Shown: positions 27,048 to 36,729, counted from the stretch's first letter. The stretch is DNA of 64,000 nucleotides from Vibrio amylolyticus (GCF_023145695.1 NZ_JAJHVV010000006.1:294792-358791); one strand, 5' to 3'. Notes: generated from the sequence alone by a model not told the origin. Made by a program: numbers and translations.

Positions 27048-29096
27048 ATGAAAATTGAAAGCCAATTCGCTGCACGAGCTGCCTTTCTATGGTCGGTCGC
27101 CGATCTTCTTCGCGGTGACTTCAAGCAATCTCAATACGGTCGAATCATTCTTCCTTTCACACTATTAAGACGGTTAGAGTGTGTACTTGAAGCCAATAAG
27201 CCCGACGTCCTTAGTAAGTATGACGACATAAAAGAAATGCCGTTTGAAGCACAAAACAAACTGCTGACGCACATCGCCAAGTTAAGCTTTTACAACACCT
27301 CTCAAATGGATCTAAATCGGCTCGGTGAAACTGGGGTGGCCAGCAACCTTGAACATTATATTCAATCTTTTAGCCCAAACGTCCGCGAGATCTTCGATCA
27401 CTTCGATTTCTGTAACACCATCGACAAACTTGAAAAAGCGGATCTGCTATATAAAGTCGCCAAACGTTTTGCAACCGCAGACCTTCACCCAAAAGCCCTT
27501 AACAACCACGGCATGGGGCTTATATTTGAAGAGCTCATCAGGCGCGTTGCTGAAAGATCAAATGACACCGCGAGGGAGCACTTCACACCCAGAGACATTG
27601 TTGATCTCACGACCTCGTTACTGTTTGCTAATGAAGAAGCATTAAATAACTCTGGGTTGGTGCGGTCAATTTACGACCCAACCGCCGGTACAGGCGGTTT
27701 CTTATCATCAAGTATGGAATACGTTCTTCAATTTAATAGAAATGCTGAGCTCTCGGCGTTTGGTCAAGAACTCAACCCTGAATCGTATGCGATCTGTAAA
27801 GCCGACATGCTCATCAAAGGCCAAAATATCGACAACATAAAACTGGGAAATACCTTATCAAACGATCAACTGCGTACAGAGAAGTTTGATTATATGCTGT
27901 CGAATCCACCGTTAGGGGTGGGCTGGAAAAAAATTCAAAAGTGCATTTACGACGAACACAAAGAGAAAGGCTTTGGAGGACGTTTTGGTGCGGGGTTGCC
28001 CCGTGTGTCAGACGGTTCATTGCTGTTTTTGATGCACCTGGTGAGTAAAATGCGTCCTCGTTCGAATAAAATTAGCCGAAACGATAGTGGTTCACGCATT
28101 GGCATTATTTTGAATGGATCTCCGTTGTTTACCGGTGGCGCAGGTAGTGGAGAGAGTGAGATTAGGCGTTACATTCTTGAAAATGATCTTCTTGAAACAA
28201 TCGTCGCACTGCCAGCTGACATCTTCTACAACACGGGCATTGCTACCTATGTGTGGCTTTTATCTAGCCATAAAGCAGCAAACAGAAAGGGCAAAGTTCA
28301 GCTTATAAACGCAACTAAAGAGCACGCTAAAAAAGGCGGTCGTACTTCTTTTCAAAACACAGACGTTGATGATGAAGTAAAAGATGAACACGTATTTTAT
28401 CAAGCGATGCGCAAATCGTTGGGCTGTAAGCGTCGGGAACTCACCGAGGACGGCATAGAAATCATTGTGAACACCTACGGTCACTTTATTGAAAATGACG
28501 TCAGCAAGATCGTCGATTATCGAGCGTTTGGTTACCGAAGAATCACAGTAGATCGCCCATTAAAATTGGCGATTTACCCAAAGGATGAGAGTCGACTCAT
28601 TGCATTGCAAGCCGATAAAACCTGGCTTAAATTAGCGAGTTCAGTTCAAAGCAATATTAAGGCGGCTTTAAGTTGCATTGAGAAAGAAAAACAGAACTCG
28701 CGTGACACGTTTCTGACTTCATTAAACTTGATCATCACCGGTATTTTTGGGGGTACAAAGTTAACAGCGGCGCAGCAAAAGTTGATTGTAAAACACCTTG
28801 GGGAACACGATGATGAGGCCGAAGTGTGTTTGCATGAATCAGGAAAAGCAAAAGGCACACCAGAGGCCAACCCAGCGCTTCGTGATTATGAAAACGTTCC
28901 ACTCACGCAAACCGTCGGGAACTACTTTGTACGTGAAGTGTTACCGCGCGTGTCAGACGCCTGGATTGACATCAATAAGAAAGACCCACTCGATGGGGCA
29001 GTCGGAATTGTTGGTTACGAGATCGATTTTAACCATTTTGATAGTAAGGAAATAAAGTCGTTGAGGCCTCGAAACCGCCGCCGTCGCTTCTGCTGA
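27048..29096 (+). CDS. hsdM: Orphan type I DNA methyltransferase HsdM, 3' end altered
   Basis: 682-aa N6-adenine methyltransferase subunit. HsdM N-terminal helical domain ([20 protein letters not shown]), recognition of FEELIRR and [13 protein letters not shown] motif [12 protein letters not shown], catalytic motif NPPL (usually NPPF or NPPY). The long C-terminal part with [21 protein letters not shown] is typical of the larger HsdM subgroup, but the final residues [10 protein letters not shown] are abnormal: family members continue EINFNRYFYxYxPPRPL. No hsdS or full hsdR is present; hsdR-like fragments follow in another frame, so a deletion seems to have fused the 3' ends. Activity without HsdS is doubtful. 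Confidence 0.85.
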   Translation: MKIESQFAARAAFLWSVADLLRGDFKQSQYGRIILPFTLLRRLECVLEANKPDVLSKYDDIKEMPFEAQNKLLTHIAKLSFYNTSQMDLNRLGETGVASNLEHYIQSFSPNVREIFDHFDFCNTIDKLEKADLLYKVAKRFATADLHPKALNNHGMGLIFEELIRRVAERSNDTAREHFTPRDIVDLTTSLLFANEEALNNSGLVRSIYDPTAGTGGFLSSSMEYVLQFNRNAELSAFGQELNPESYAICKADMLIKGQNIDNIKLGNTLSNDQLRTEKFDYMLSNPPLGVGWKKIQKCIYDEHKEKGFGGRFGAGLPRVSDGSLLFLMHLVSKMRPRSNKISRNDSGSRIGIILNGSPLFTGGAGSGESEIRRYILENDLLETIVALPADIFYNTGIATYVWLLSSHKAANRKGKVQLINATKEHAKKGGRTSFQNTDVDDEVKDEHVFYQAMRKSLGCKRRELTEDGIEIIVNTYGHFIENDVSKIVDYRAFGYRRITVDRPLKLAIYPKDESRLIALQADKTWLKLASSVQSNIKAALSCIEKEKQNSRDTFLTSLNLIITGIFGGTKLTAAQQKLIVKHLGEHDDEAEVCLHESGKAKGTPEANPALRDYENVPLTQTVGNYFVREVLPRVSDAWIDINKKDPLDGAVGIVGYEIDFNHFDSKEIKSLRPRNRRRRFC

Positions 29097-29304
29097 TAAA
29101 GCACAGTGCAGGTACCGCACCAAAAGATCCGAAAACAGAGCAACTTAAAGCAATGATAGAACGGATGACCGATCTGTTTTAATGAGGCCTTATCAGGTAA
29201 TGAAACGATTGATGTCCAATGAAGAGGTGGCAAAAGGCTTTGCGGGTATAATGTTTGATGTATTAATAAAAGAGGTACAACGCTCATTTGCCAACCCGTG
29301 TTAA
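29058..29304 (+). pseudogene. hsdR 3'-end remnants
   Basis: Out of frame with hsdM, a stretch reads PKTEQLKAMIERMTDLF then stop (29182), and 29200-29304 reads MKRLMSNEEVAKGFAGIMFDV onward to a stop. Both pieces resemble the C-terminal end of type I restriction subunits (RMNDLF and NEEVAKGF-like elements, from memory). Most of hsdR and all of hsdS would be lost. No start or ATPase motif remains. Confidence 0.5.
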
Positions 29305-29378
29305 AAAGACCAAGTATGTAGGCTCATCTAATTTTCATAGTATTCCTTTTCCGTACTGTGATTTCCCAATGAGTCGTA

Positions 29379-29864
29379 TTACATGATTAACCGCTGAAAT
29401 ACATCGAGTCGTCTGTGTGGTCCATAGCTGTTTTCACCAGGCATATAATAATTTGCTTTATCTGGATTCGGTTTTGGCAAATATTTTATTGGTACAATTT
29501 CATATTCGTCATTGGTTATCCTCTGTATATAGCAATCGTTGATTTCTGGCTGTAATTTATCCCCCTCTTCAATATTCATTGTTTTCAGTAACGTTTCTTT
29601 ACATGGTAGTGCAAAATTTAGTGATTCTTCGTCAGTTCCAATGTCGGGGATTTTTCCATCTAGGAAGTATGTGCCATTGAAAATATAGATATGGCCATCT
29701 TCATCGATCATTTCATAACTGTCCGGGTCTTGATGCAGTTGTGAAATGTCGATCATTATGGGTTCTCCAAGGTGATTATATACATCGTTAGCGACAGCTA
29801 GGGACGAGTTAACTCCAATAATGACTGTAAGTATATAACGCGATCTTGCAGTGTTTGTTAGCAT
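29379..29864 (-). CDS. Small secreted protein of unknown family
   Basis: 161 aa with a signal peptide (basic TARSRY, then ILTVIIGVNSSLAVA and cleavage before ND). Acidic mature domain with DEDGHIYIFNGTYFLDGKIPD and one Cys pair (PCKET, DCYIQR) that could form a disulphide. Start fixed by AAAGGAG 7 nt before the ATG; an upstream in-frame ATG (29909) lacks a site. It is co-directional with YcaO2 and lies downstream of it, so it may be in its operon. Function unknown. Confidence 0.65.
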   Translation of the reverse strand: MLTNTARSRYILTVIIGVNSSLAVANDVYNHLGEPIMIDISQLHQDPDSYEMIDEDGHIYIFNGTYFLDGKIPDIGTDEESLNFALPCKETLLKTMNIEEGDKLQPEINDCYIQRITNDEYEIVPIKYLPKPNPDKANYYMPGENSYGPHRRLDVFQRLIM

Positions 29865-29965
29865 ATATGTGCTCCTTTCGTTGTGGTTATTTTTAATAGC
29901 AAAATACATATTGTTAATAATTAATGTATCGTGGTGAAATTAGTGAATGATAGTTCTGAGTTTTA

Positions 29966-31129
29966 TTATCTTAAAGGTATGACCCACTTACCTTTGTCAA
30001 TGATATTGAATCGCTCTAATCCGGGGATATAAACGGAAACAAACCATATATTCTTTGTTTGGAATGCGGTGCGAAATAATAGAGATGAACGATTTTTATT
30101 TATCGCTATATTTAATTTTTTGTAATGGTAATAAAAGCTGTGTAAGTCAGGCCTAAGAGCGGTTAGATCCTTAATTGGCAGATCGTTAAAGTTTGAAAGT
30201 TTGACCAATCTACTTAGTTTCTCAACACTATTTAAAAAGTTTGCGGATTGGATATCTTTTTCATGCTTAATCGGGTTAAAGAATTCGACGGTTTGAACCA
30301 GTTCAAACCATGCGCGTTCTATAGCGTGGTATTTAGAGTATGAAACGCCTGACGAGCGTAATGTCATAGGGCTGATATCTGATTCTAGGATACAAGCACA
30401 AAAATAAGACCCGAGCTCAGTAGTCGACATAATCAGTGTGACCTTATCAAGGTCTATTGTTGATAACGGATTCATCTCTAATATCGATGAAGGTATCGAT
30501 ACCCGATAGAACGAACCAGTATATTGAGAATGACTAATATACAGCTTATAAAGTTCACTCATATGATGTTTTTCAACAAGCTCGTTCGCACCATGCAAAA
30601 TGGCTTCTTCGAATGTTGAGCCAGAGGCCCAGCCACTACTCGATGAGTAAGCCTTAAGAAATTGAAATGCATCAGTTTCTATAAGAGGTTCAGTGTGAAA
30701 GGGGTTGACAAGCACTTCTGGAACTAGGTAAGTGTGTGTGTTAGTGAGAGAATAATAACGCGAGTATTTCAAGGGGCCGTCGTCATATTCCGTTAAGATA
30801 TTCCCGAACAAGCATGCACAGTGTCTCTCTTCTGATATTAGCCAATGCCTTAGATATCGGACTGATGTGTCTGATGAAATGAACTGATATTGCAGCAGCA
30901 TCTGTTCGAGTGCCTTGTAATATGCGCCGACAACTGACCAAGGTCCTTTACCTGCGCCTGTCGTTAAGTATTCGCCTTTGTTGTTTGATAGTTCAACGGA
31001 TGCGACTAAGCCATTTTGACTCGTCTTGACAGAGGAATGAATATTGTATTTTTTCAGCCAATCTGTAATGTTTTTCAGTGATTCATTCACATCTATTTGA
31101 CGTTCCGATGGGACTGCGTATGTGTACAT
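29966..31129 (-). CDS. YcaO-family protein 2
   Basis: 387-aa paralogue of YcaO1, alignable end to end (VPSERQ start, TTGAGKGPWSVVGAYYKAL, SGWASGSTFEEAILHGANEL, RSSGVSYSKYHAIERA, LERFNIIDKGKWVIPL). In the first ATP-site helix the first Glu of YcaO1 (AYYEAFEH) is Lys (AYYKALEQ), so nucleotide binding may be weakened: one copy could be catalytic and the other a partner. Start placed at the second ATG of ATGATG after CGGAG, as for YcaO1. Divergent from the 31568 gene. Confidence 0.8.
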   Translation of the reverse strand: MYTYAVPSERQIDVNESLKNITDWLKKYNIHSSVKTSQNGLVASVELSNNKGEYLTTGAGKGPWSVVGAYYKALEQMLLQYQFISSDTSVRYLRHWLISEERHCACLFGNILTEYDDGPLKYSRYYSLTNTHTYLVPEVLVNPFHTEPLIETDAFQFLKAYSSSSGWASGSTFEEAILHGANELVEKHHMSELYKLYISHSQYTGSFYRVSIPSSILEMNPLSTIDLDKVTLIMSTTELGSYFCACILESDISPMTLRSSGVSYSKYHAIERAWFELVQTVEFFNPIKHEKDIQSANFLNSVEKLSRLVKLSNFNDLPIKDLTALRPDLHSFYYHYKKLNIAINKNRSSLLFRTAFQTKNIWFVSVYIPGLERFNIIDKGKWVIPLR

Positions 31130-31334
31130 CATCCACTCCGTATTTCTTATTTTAATAAGGCTATGAACTTTATTTACATGACTGTTATGGTGTTGGTTCC
31201 GTAACAGGTTATTCACCTAAGTTAGAATTAGTTCGTTTTTTAAAACATAATTCAACTTTATCGCTATTTATCGCTAGGGGTTCTGTGCCTTTACTGCATG
31301 ATTTTTAACCTATATAACCACGTATGTTCATTCG

Positions 31335-31384
31335 TAAGGAGTAATTAATAGATTATTTAATGTCTATGATGGTTATTTATTTTC
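31335..31384. promoter_or_regulatory. Two candidate operator boxes upstream of YcaO2
   Basis: The first (31335-31362) matches the YcaO1 upstream box at 17822. The second (31366-31384, ATGATGGTTATTTATTTT) matches the dyads at 16313 and 33784. The 31130-31567 gap has no gene. Confidence 0.5.
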
Positions 31385-31567
31385 GTACGTAGTAATCGTC
31401 GTTATGTCATTGGTTTTGGTTTGAATAGGGTGAAATTTATTGATGTGTATCCAACGTGGATGGTTCGTATTAATTATTATAAATAGCTGGTCTTTGTTCT
31501 ATTTCTACATAATGTTGACTCGTTATCGATCATTAATGAAAAGAATAAAGACAATAGAGGGGAAATA

Positions 31568-32422
31568 ATGAAATCACTCGGAAAACCATTAGTAATGTCA
31601 TTAATGTGTTGGGCAACCGAACCAGTCGCAGATGATCGTACAAATGATTTGGCTACGTTTGAATCTGAAAACACCATTGTATGCATTCCACCCCTAAATA
31701 TGTCAGAAGGAGACACTTATCGATGTGGAGCAAGTATTACAATGTCTCAAGGATTCAGATGTACGATTGATTCAATGGATAGTGACCGCCGATGCGGTGT
31801 CATTAAACTTGGGATTGTATCCAAAATGGGGGCGGCAGATGAATTTGATTGGGAAGCGGAGATTAGGCAAATATTTGAGACGTATGGTGATGAAATTAGA
31901 CAGCGACTCGTGACGCTACAAAATACGTTTAATCGAGACCACGCTAACGTGTACTTTAACAAAGAACCAATGTTACAGCATAAAGTCATACGCGATAACA
32001 ATAACCCAAGGGCTAAGAATGCGATTTTTTTTAGCGAGGTTTCAACGACAAGGGGGGATAAAAGAAGTGAAAAGCTCACTGTTCGGGTTATGGACTATTC
32101 AGCAATCATCAAACAACCGATAGCTATCTACAGCGTTCATGAAGAAGTGGTGACTAGGGCTGAAGGTGGGGTATACGATTATGTATCAACTCTAGATGCG
32201 GGTAATGGTGCTTTAGTTGTCGATCATGATAGACGTATTCTTATAAAGGGTGGCAAAGAGCAGTACTTCAGTATGTTGATGCTGATTACAAGTTATGATC
32301 GCTTTGGTGATTGGACCATAGGGGCAAATACAAACATGGAAAGTGCCGATCTTGTTCGCATGGATTCTAAGGTTCAGGGTCTTGTGTCATGCAGGGCTGT
32401 AAATAACGATGATATTATATAG
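31568..32422 (+). CDS. Hypothetical protein divergent from YcaO2
   Basis: 284 aa, strong start (AGAGGGGAAATA before ATG). The N-terminus (MKSLGKPLVMSLMCWA) could be a weak signal peptide. The early part has several Cys (VCIPP, RCGAS, RCTID, RCGVI, plus a late SCRAV), possibly disulphide-bonded in the periplasm; the rest is mixed alpha/beta with FGDWTIGANTNM near the end. No family recognised. Its place opposite YcaO2, like the 746-aa gene opposite YcaO1, suggests the same regulation. Confidence 0.65.
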   Translation: MKSLGKPLVMSLMCWATEPVADDRTNDLATFESENTIVCIPPLNMSEGDTYRCGASITMSQGFRCTIDSMDSDRRCGVIKLGIVSKMGAADEFDWEAEIRQIFETYGDEIRQRLVTLQNTFNRDHANVYFNKEPMLQHKVIRDNNNPRAKNAIFFSEVSTTRGDKRSEKLTVRVMDYSAIIKQPIAIYSVHEEVVTRAEGGVYDYVSTLDAGNGALVVDHDRRILIKGGKEQYFSMLMLITSYDRFGDWTIGANTNMESADLVRMDSKVQGLVSCRAVNNDDII

Positions 32423-32515
32423 TCACTGATCATTTGGCGATCAATAAGTTATTAAAAAATTCAACCATTACCCAGCCATACTTAGGTAATGGTTTAGCAA
32501 ATATTTTTCGAGGAA

Positions 32516-32983
32516 TTACAGGCTATTTATGTACTCACTAAGGCTCGTAATACCGTGTACTTTACCGACATAAACAGTCGGGGTAGTGTAATTCTCCCAA
32601 AGGTATACTTGGTCACCCACTCGATCAATTTTTGTGAAGCGGGCAAACAATTTTTCGTTGAGCAAGTTTTCGACATTGACATGATTGTTATCCTCGAGGT
32701 TGCCTACGACAAGCTCTCTAGTTTCAAATATCCGTATCCATTGGCTCCCAAACATCAACTGATAAGAATTAATACGCCATTGGGAAATAATATTGCCCTG
32801 ATCGTCTTCCTGAGTATGTAGCGCGGAGACATAACCACGGTTAGCGGCAATCGTAGCGTGACGATGCTTCAGATTGATCTTTATTTCAAAATTGCTCACA
32901 TAGCCACCGAACGCACCAAAAAGAAAAACAGAAAACATCAATACCAATAAGGTGAGTGAGAACCGTGTTCGAAAGTCATTCAT
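32516..32983 (-). CDS. ToxS/TcpH-like membrane partner of the upstream regulator
   Basis: 155-aa bitopic protein: short cytosolic start, one membrane helix (SLTLLVLMFSVFLFGAFGGY), then a periplasmic domain. The ATG lies within the 3' end of the regulator gene (8-nt overlap, ATGAATGA), with AAGGTGG upstream. This size, topology and coupling is the ToxS/TcpH arrangement, in which the small partner stabilises the periplasmic part of its regulator. Sequence identity to ToxS is not evident, so the call rests on architecture. Confidence 0.65.
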   Translation of the reverse strand: MNDFRTRFSLTLLVLMFSVFLFGAFGGYVSNFEIKINLKHRHATIAANRGYVSALHTQEDDQGNIISQWRINSYQLMFGSQWIRIFETRELVVGNLEDNNHVNVENLLNEKLFARFTKIDRVGDQVYLWENYTTPTVYVGKVHGITSLSEYINSL

Positions 32984-33623
32984 TATTTTCCACCTTAATC
33001 CAGTTTTGACCACTTAAATAGAAAGTGTCATTAGGTTGGGCTGATAATGTGCTAGGTATTGCAATTGATTGGTGTTTTTCCCTTGAGTTATAACATACGT
33101 TGACCATGTCAATAACCGTACACTGGGTAGTTACCCAGGACGTACTTACAAACAATATACATAAAACAGTCATGCTTAATACGGCATAGAAAATGACTAT
33201 GCTAAATGCATAAGACAACTGGTATTTTTTTACTCCCTTCTGAGGTGTGTCGTCCATTGAAGGGGTGACACGTAGCTCGATCGGCGGGATCTCTAGTTTA
33301 TAACCGATCCGTGGAACATTCGTAATCTCCACCTCAGCCAGTTTAAGAATTTTTCGAATGTTAGTCATTGCAACGGGGAGTGAATTAGAACCGATTATAT
33401 CGGGTCGCCCCCAACCTGCGATGATCAAGTCATGCTTACTGACTATGTTTCCGTTGTGTTCATACAAACAGCGTAAAATTGCACTTTCGGGCTGCGTCAG
33501 TGAAAATGACTTTCCATTCTGAAGCCGGATTTCGGAGGTCGAGTCGTCTTTTACAAGAATGCATTTACCTAGCCGGTATTGGGTTTGTTGATCAATGTCT
33601 TCTTGGCTGTCTGTCATAACCAT
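32976..33623 (-). CDS. ToxR/CadC-like transmembrane transcriptional regulator
   Basis: 215 aa. N-terminal OmpR-type winged helix (RLQNGKSFSLTQPESAILRCL, then SNSLPVAMTNIRKIL and NVPRIGYKLEIP, the usual recognition helix and wing), a linker, one membrane helix (SYAFSIVIFYAVLSMTVLCIL), and a short periplasmic tail with two Cys (TQCTVIDMVNVCYN) as in ToxR. It binds DNA directly from the membrane in response to periplasmic signals. Start at ATG 33623; GTG 33629 is also possible. It adjoins the YcaO locus and is divergent from the tryptophanase gene. Confidence 0.85.
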   Translation of the reverse strand: MVMTDSQEDIDQQTQYRLGKCILVKDDSTSEIRLQNGKSFSLTQPESAILRCLYEHNGNIVSKHDLIIAGWGRPDIIGSNSLPVAMTNIRKILKLAEVEITNVPRIGYKLEIPPIELRVTPSMDDTPQKGVKKYQLSYAFSIVIFYAVLSMTVLCILFVSTSWVTTQCTVIDMVNVCYNSREKHQSIAIPSTLSAQPNDTFYLSGQNWIKVENNE

Positions 33624-33629
33624 GGTCAC

Positions 33630-34296
33630 TTATTATTCCGTTATTAGTTAGTGTAGCAAGTGTCATTGTAGGGAAGCAGCTCTGTTTCTTGTCCAATAAT
33701 AAAAGAAGAAATGAGCGTTGTTTGTTCAGTGTTCCTTACACAGGATTTTACATATAAGTAACATGTTAATTTCAGGTAGGAGTGATAATTAATGGTTATT
33801 TATATTTTCAATCTTACAAGTCATTGTATATTAAAGGTTTATTTTCCATGGGTACTTTGTGGTTGGCGATTTTCTTGCTAGTGATTTAATCGTATTTGGA
33901 CTCGAAAACACCGTTTTAAGTGACGTAATTGTGTTTAATTGGTCTAAATCGTGATTCCAAGTTTTGTTGAGTTTGTGCTTTAGAGCATTACGAATATAAG
34001 AAGACGTTCATAATATGGCTCTGTGATAACCGGCTAATTTCCAATGTAATGAACGATGTTTTTACTCCCGTTTATTTTTGGTCATGGTCATCCTTGTTGG
34101 ATCGAGTGCTATAATTAATGAATAAATTAAGGTTGGATTTTTGAATAGAAAGCTATGGTATTTGTTCTTTTGGAATAATCAGCATGTGTTTAGGTGCGGT
34201 TACCATAAAGCTAAAATTAGGCATGAAACCGATATAAATACTTGTATTTGAGCGGTAGTTCATGAACTTCATAATTCAATCAGTAAGGTCTACTAT
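33630..34296. other. Long regulatory gap between regulator and tryptophanase
   Basis: 667 bp. Contains the box at 33777 and a 36-codon TTG ORF (34141-34251) with two Trp. That ORF lacks the conserved Trp-Phe-Asn-Ile-Asp and final Pro of known TnaC leaders, so I do not call a tnaC. Confidence 0.45.
33777..33806. promoter_or_regulatory. Candidate operator upstream of the ToxR-like gene
   Basis: TAGGAGTGATAATTAATGG then TTATTTATATT; shares AATTAATGGTTATTTA with the boxes near both YcaO genes. About 155 nt upstream of the regulator start, which would allow autoregulation. Confidence 0.45.
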
Positions 34297-35745
34297 ATGA
34301 AAGCAGAACTATATGATCCGATGTTAAGCGATTCTATTCATTTACCCGAACCATTTAGAATCCGAGTCATTGAACCTATTACTCGAATTTCTAAAACGGA
34401 TCGAGTAAGGGCATTGGAACAAGCTGGTCTAAATACGCTTTTGTTGGACAGTAAAGATGTCTATATCGACTGTTTGACGGATAGTGGGACGGGTGCGGTT
34501 ACTCAATCAATGCAAGCGGCGATGCTACTCGGTGACGAAGCATATAGTGGCAGTAAAAGCTTTCGAAAACTGGAGTCAGTTGTCACTAATATTTTTGGTT
34601 ATGCTTTGACGATTCCTACTCATCAGGGAAGGGGCGCAGAGCAATTGTATGTTCCTAACTTGATCAAATACAGAGAAACTCACCACGGTTTAGATAAAAG
34701 TAAGATGGTAGTGATCTCAAACTTTTTCTTCGACACCACGCAGGCTCATGCGCAAATAAATGGCTGCACGATTAAAAATACCCCATCTGACCAAGCATTT
34801 GACACTAGCGTAGATGGCCTATTTAAAGGCAACTTTGATCTAGAAAGACTTCGCGATACCATCGAAACGCATGGCCCCCACAATATCCCGTACATTGTTA
34901 GTACGATCACATGCAATTCAATCGGTGGACAACCCGTATCCATGGCTAACCTTAAAGGTGTGTACACCATAGCAAAAGAATATGAGATCCCCGTTGTCCT
35001 TGATTGTGCCCGCTTTGCTGAAAATGCGTATTTTATCCAACAGCGAGAGCCTGGGTATGAAAATGTAAGTATTGAGGCGATTACTAAAGAGATGTTTGAA
35101 TACGCTGATTTAATGTCTATGTCGGCAAAAAAAGATGCAATGGTACCTATGGGCGGTTTACTGAGTTTCAAAAATCGTCAATATGAGGACGTCTTTAAAG
35201 ACTGCCAAAACTTATGTGTGGTTTTGGAGGGTTTTCCAACTTATGGCGGACTAGAAGGCGGCGCAATGGAAAGGTTGGCTGTTGGACTGTATGAATCGAT
35301 GCGACAAGAATGGCTTGAATATAGAGTAAAACAGATCGAATACTTAGTTGAAGGGTTAGAAAAGATAGGGGTTGTCTGTCAGCAACCCGGTGGCCATGCT
35401 GCATTTGTAGACGCTGGAAGATTACTGCCTCATATTCCCCCGACACAATTTCCCGGAATGGCGTTAGCCAATGAACTGTATTTAATTGCTGGAATTCGAA
35501 CGCCAGAAATTGGTTCATTGCTACTCGGGCGTGATCCAAAAACAGGAGTGCAACTGCCGTGTCCTGCTGAGTTATTACGTATCACGATCCCAAGAGCGAC
35601 TTACACTCAGTCTCATATGGATTATATCATTAAGGCTTTTTCTATAGTGAAGGAAAACGCAAGCCAAATAAGAGGGTTAGCTTTTTCTTATGAGCCGCCT
35701 GTGTTGAGGCATTTCAATGCGAGATTTACGCAAGTAGACATGTAA
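34297..35745 (+). CDS. tnaA: Tryptophanase (beta-eliminating lyase)
   Basis: 482-aa PLP enzyme; cleaves tryptophan to indole, pyruvate and ammonia. Very close to E. coli TnaA throughout: [44 protein letters not shown] with the PLP Lys, [41 protein letters not shown] keeps the Asp that distinguishes tryptophanase from tyrosine phenol-lyase. Where E. coli has Val394 in RAVEIG (Arg in the phenol-lyase), this enzyme has Pro (RTPEIG), so substrate preference may be shifted. ATG with TAAGG upstream. A TnaB-like permease gene lies 11 kb downstream beyond integron cassettes. Confidence 0.9.
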   Translation: MKAELYDPMLSDSIHLPEPFRIRVIEPITRISKTDRVRALEQAGLNTLLLDSKDVYIDCLTDSGTGAVTQSMQAAMLLGDEAYSGSKSFRKLESVVTNIFGYALTIPTHQGRGAEQLYVPNLIKYRETHHGLDKSKMVVISNFFFDTTQAHAQINGCTIKNTPSDQAFDTSVDGLFKGNFDLERLRDTIETHGPHNIPYIVSTITCNSIGGQPVSMANLKGVYTIAKEYEIPVVLDCARFAENAYFIQQREPGYENVSIEAITKEMFEYADLMSMSAKKDAMVPMGGLLSFKNRQYEDVFKDCQNLCVVLEGFPTYGGLEGGAMERLAVGLYESMRQEWLEYRVKQIEYLVEGLEKIGVVCQQPGGHAAFVDAGRLLPHIPPTQFPGMALANELYLIAGIRTPEIGSLLLGRDPKTGVQLPCPAELLRITIPRATYTQSHMDYIIKAFSIVKENASQIRGLAFSYEPPVLRHFNARFTQVDM

Positions 35746-35836
35746 CAACACGATAACTACAAATGCTATGCAAGCCTGTAGAGCGATTAATAGATCGCGT
35801 GGGTAACGAAAGTAAAAAAGAAATGTTTCTGTGTTA

Positions 35837-36034
35837 CTACTCGGCCCAACCTATTGATAATCGCATATTCACTTCGTTTGTATACACCAATGAAAAGCGG
35901 GCTGTATTGTATCCCCATCCAATACAGCCCTGATCTGCACCATCAATACTGAACACCAACCTAAGCGACTTTCCATACCCATCGTTATTTATGAGTCGCG
36001 AAACTTCTATTTTCCAAAACTCATTTCCATCCAT
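35837..36034 (-). CDS. Short hypothetical gene or gene fragment
   Basis: 65 codons; the frame stays open a further 14 codons upstream with plausible protein sequence (TKWGKPELAKAKMDGNEFW) but no better start, so this may be the 3' part of a truncated gene. Product ends SLVYTNEVNMRLSIGWAE. No family recognised. It faces the tnaA 3' end, at the left border of the integron array. Confidence 0.35.
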   Translation of the reverse strand: MDGNEFWKIEVSRLINNDGYGKSLRLVFSIDGADQGCIGWGYNTARFSLVYTNEVNMRLSIGWAE

Positions 36035-36062
36035 CTTCGCCTTCGCCAGTTCTGGCTTGCCC

Positions 36063-36200
36063 CATTTAGTGACTAATTATTAAACATAAATTATTTGTTT
36101 CGCGTATGGCATGGGCATAGGTTAGCGGTGTAACAAGCGGTTAGGTGTTCAACAAACGTCGCGCTGTAAAGTAAGCAAGCACACCTAAATAAGCGTTATG
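36063..36200. repeat. First attC-like site of the array
   Basis: Ends in AAGCGTTATGTG directly before a cassette gene. Its left ~100 bp align with 12893-13000. Confidence 0.55.
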
Positions 36201-36216
36201 TGAATTGGAGGTATTA

Positions 36217-36594
36217 ATGAAACGATTGTATCTTTGGCTAGCTATTTTTCTGTCTCTCCCTAGTGCTGCTGAAACCATTACGTTTAATGGTGAAAATGTT
36301 CAATTTTCTATAAGACAAGCTAACTATTATCAGGTTAATGACAAGCTTAGCGTCGACATAGAGATAGAATTAGTAAACAAGCGCCTTCCATCAAAAGAAG
36401 AGATAGCTGCGGTTAGCGAAGTTGTACTAGTTAATTATCCAAAGGCAAAGATGACTTGGGTGGGGTACTTTTTACCAGGTATGCCTTCGAATGCTGGCTA
36501 TTATGCTACCGACTATCGTGCACCAGATCCTGAGGGCGTGAAAATCCTTGATTTTATGTTGTTCAATACCCCGTATGAGGATTTAGTTGAGTAA
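36217..36594 (+). CDS. Integron cassette: small secreted protein
   Basis: 125 aa with a signal peptide (MKRLYLWLAIFLSLPSAAE). Mature part contains QVNDKLSVDIEIELVNKRLP and a GYYATDYRAPDPEG motif. GGAGG precedes the ATG at 36217. Bounded by attC-like sites, so a mobile cassette. Family unknown. Confidence 0.6.
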   Translation: MKRLYLWLAIFLSLPSAAETITFNGENVQFSIRQANYYQVNDKLSVDIEIELVNKRLPSKEEIAAVSEVVLVNYPKAKMTWVGYFLPGMPSNAGYYATDYRAPDPEGVKILDFMLFNTPYEDLVE

Positions 36595-36705
36595 TTCACA
36601 TCGCTTGGAGCTCTCACTTTTAGCCAGTTTAGCGTTTATGGCACAATGCGTTAGGTAGGGTGGTTGCGTTTTCAGACCTTAATGTGGCGTTTCAGAACTA
36701 CGAAA
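36592..36705. repeat. attC site
   Basis: TTCACATCGCTTGGAGCTC ... AGCCAGTTTAGCGTTTATGG ... ACCTTAATGTGGCGTTTCAG: same layout as the clear sites at 40900 and 41530, with a shortened left end. Confidence 0.7.
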
Positions 36706-36729
36706 AAATTATAATAATAAGGAATCTAT

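Noticed and set aside
34141..34251. 36-codon ORF upstream of tnaA as a TnaC-type leader peptide
   Set aside because: It has two Trp but lacks the conserved WFNID context and terminal Pro, starts with TTG, and no boxA/rut-like stretch was obvious.
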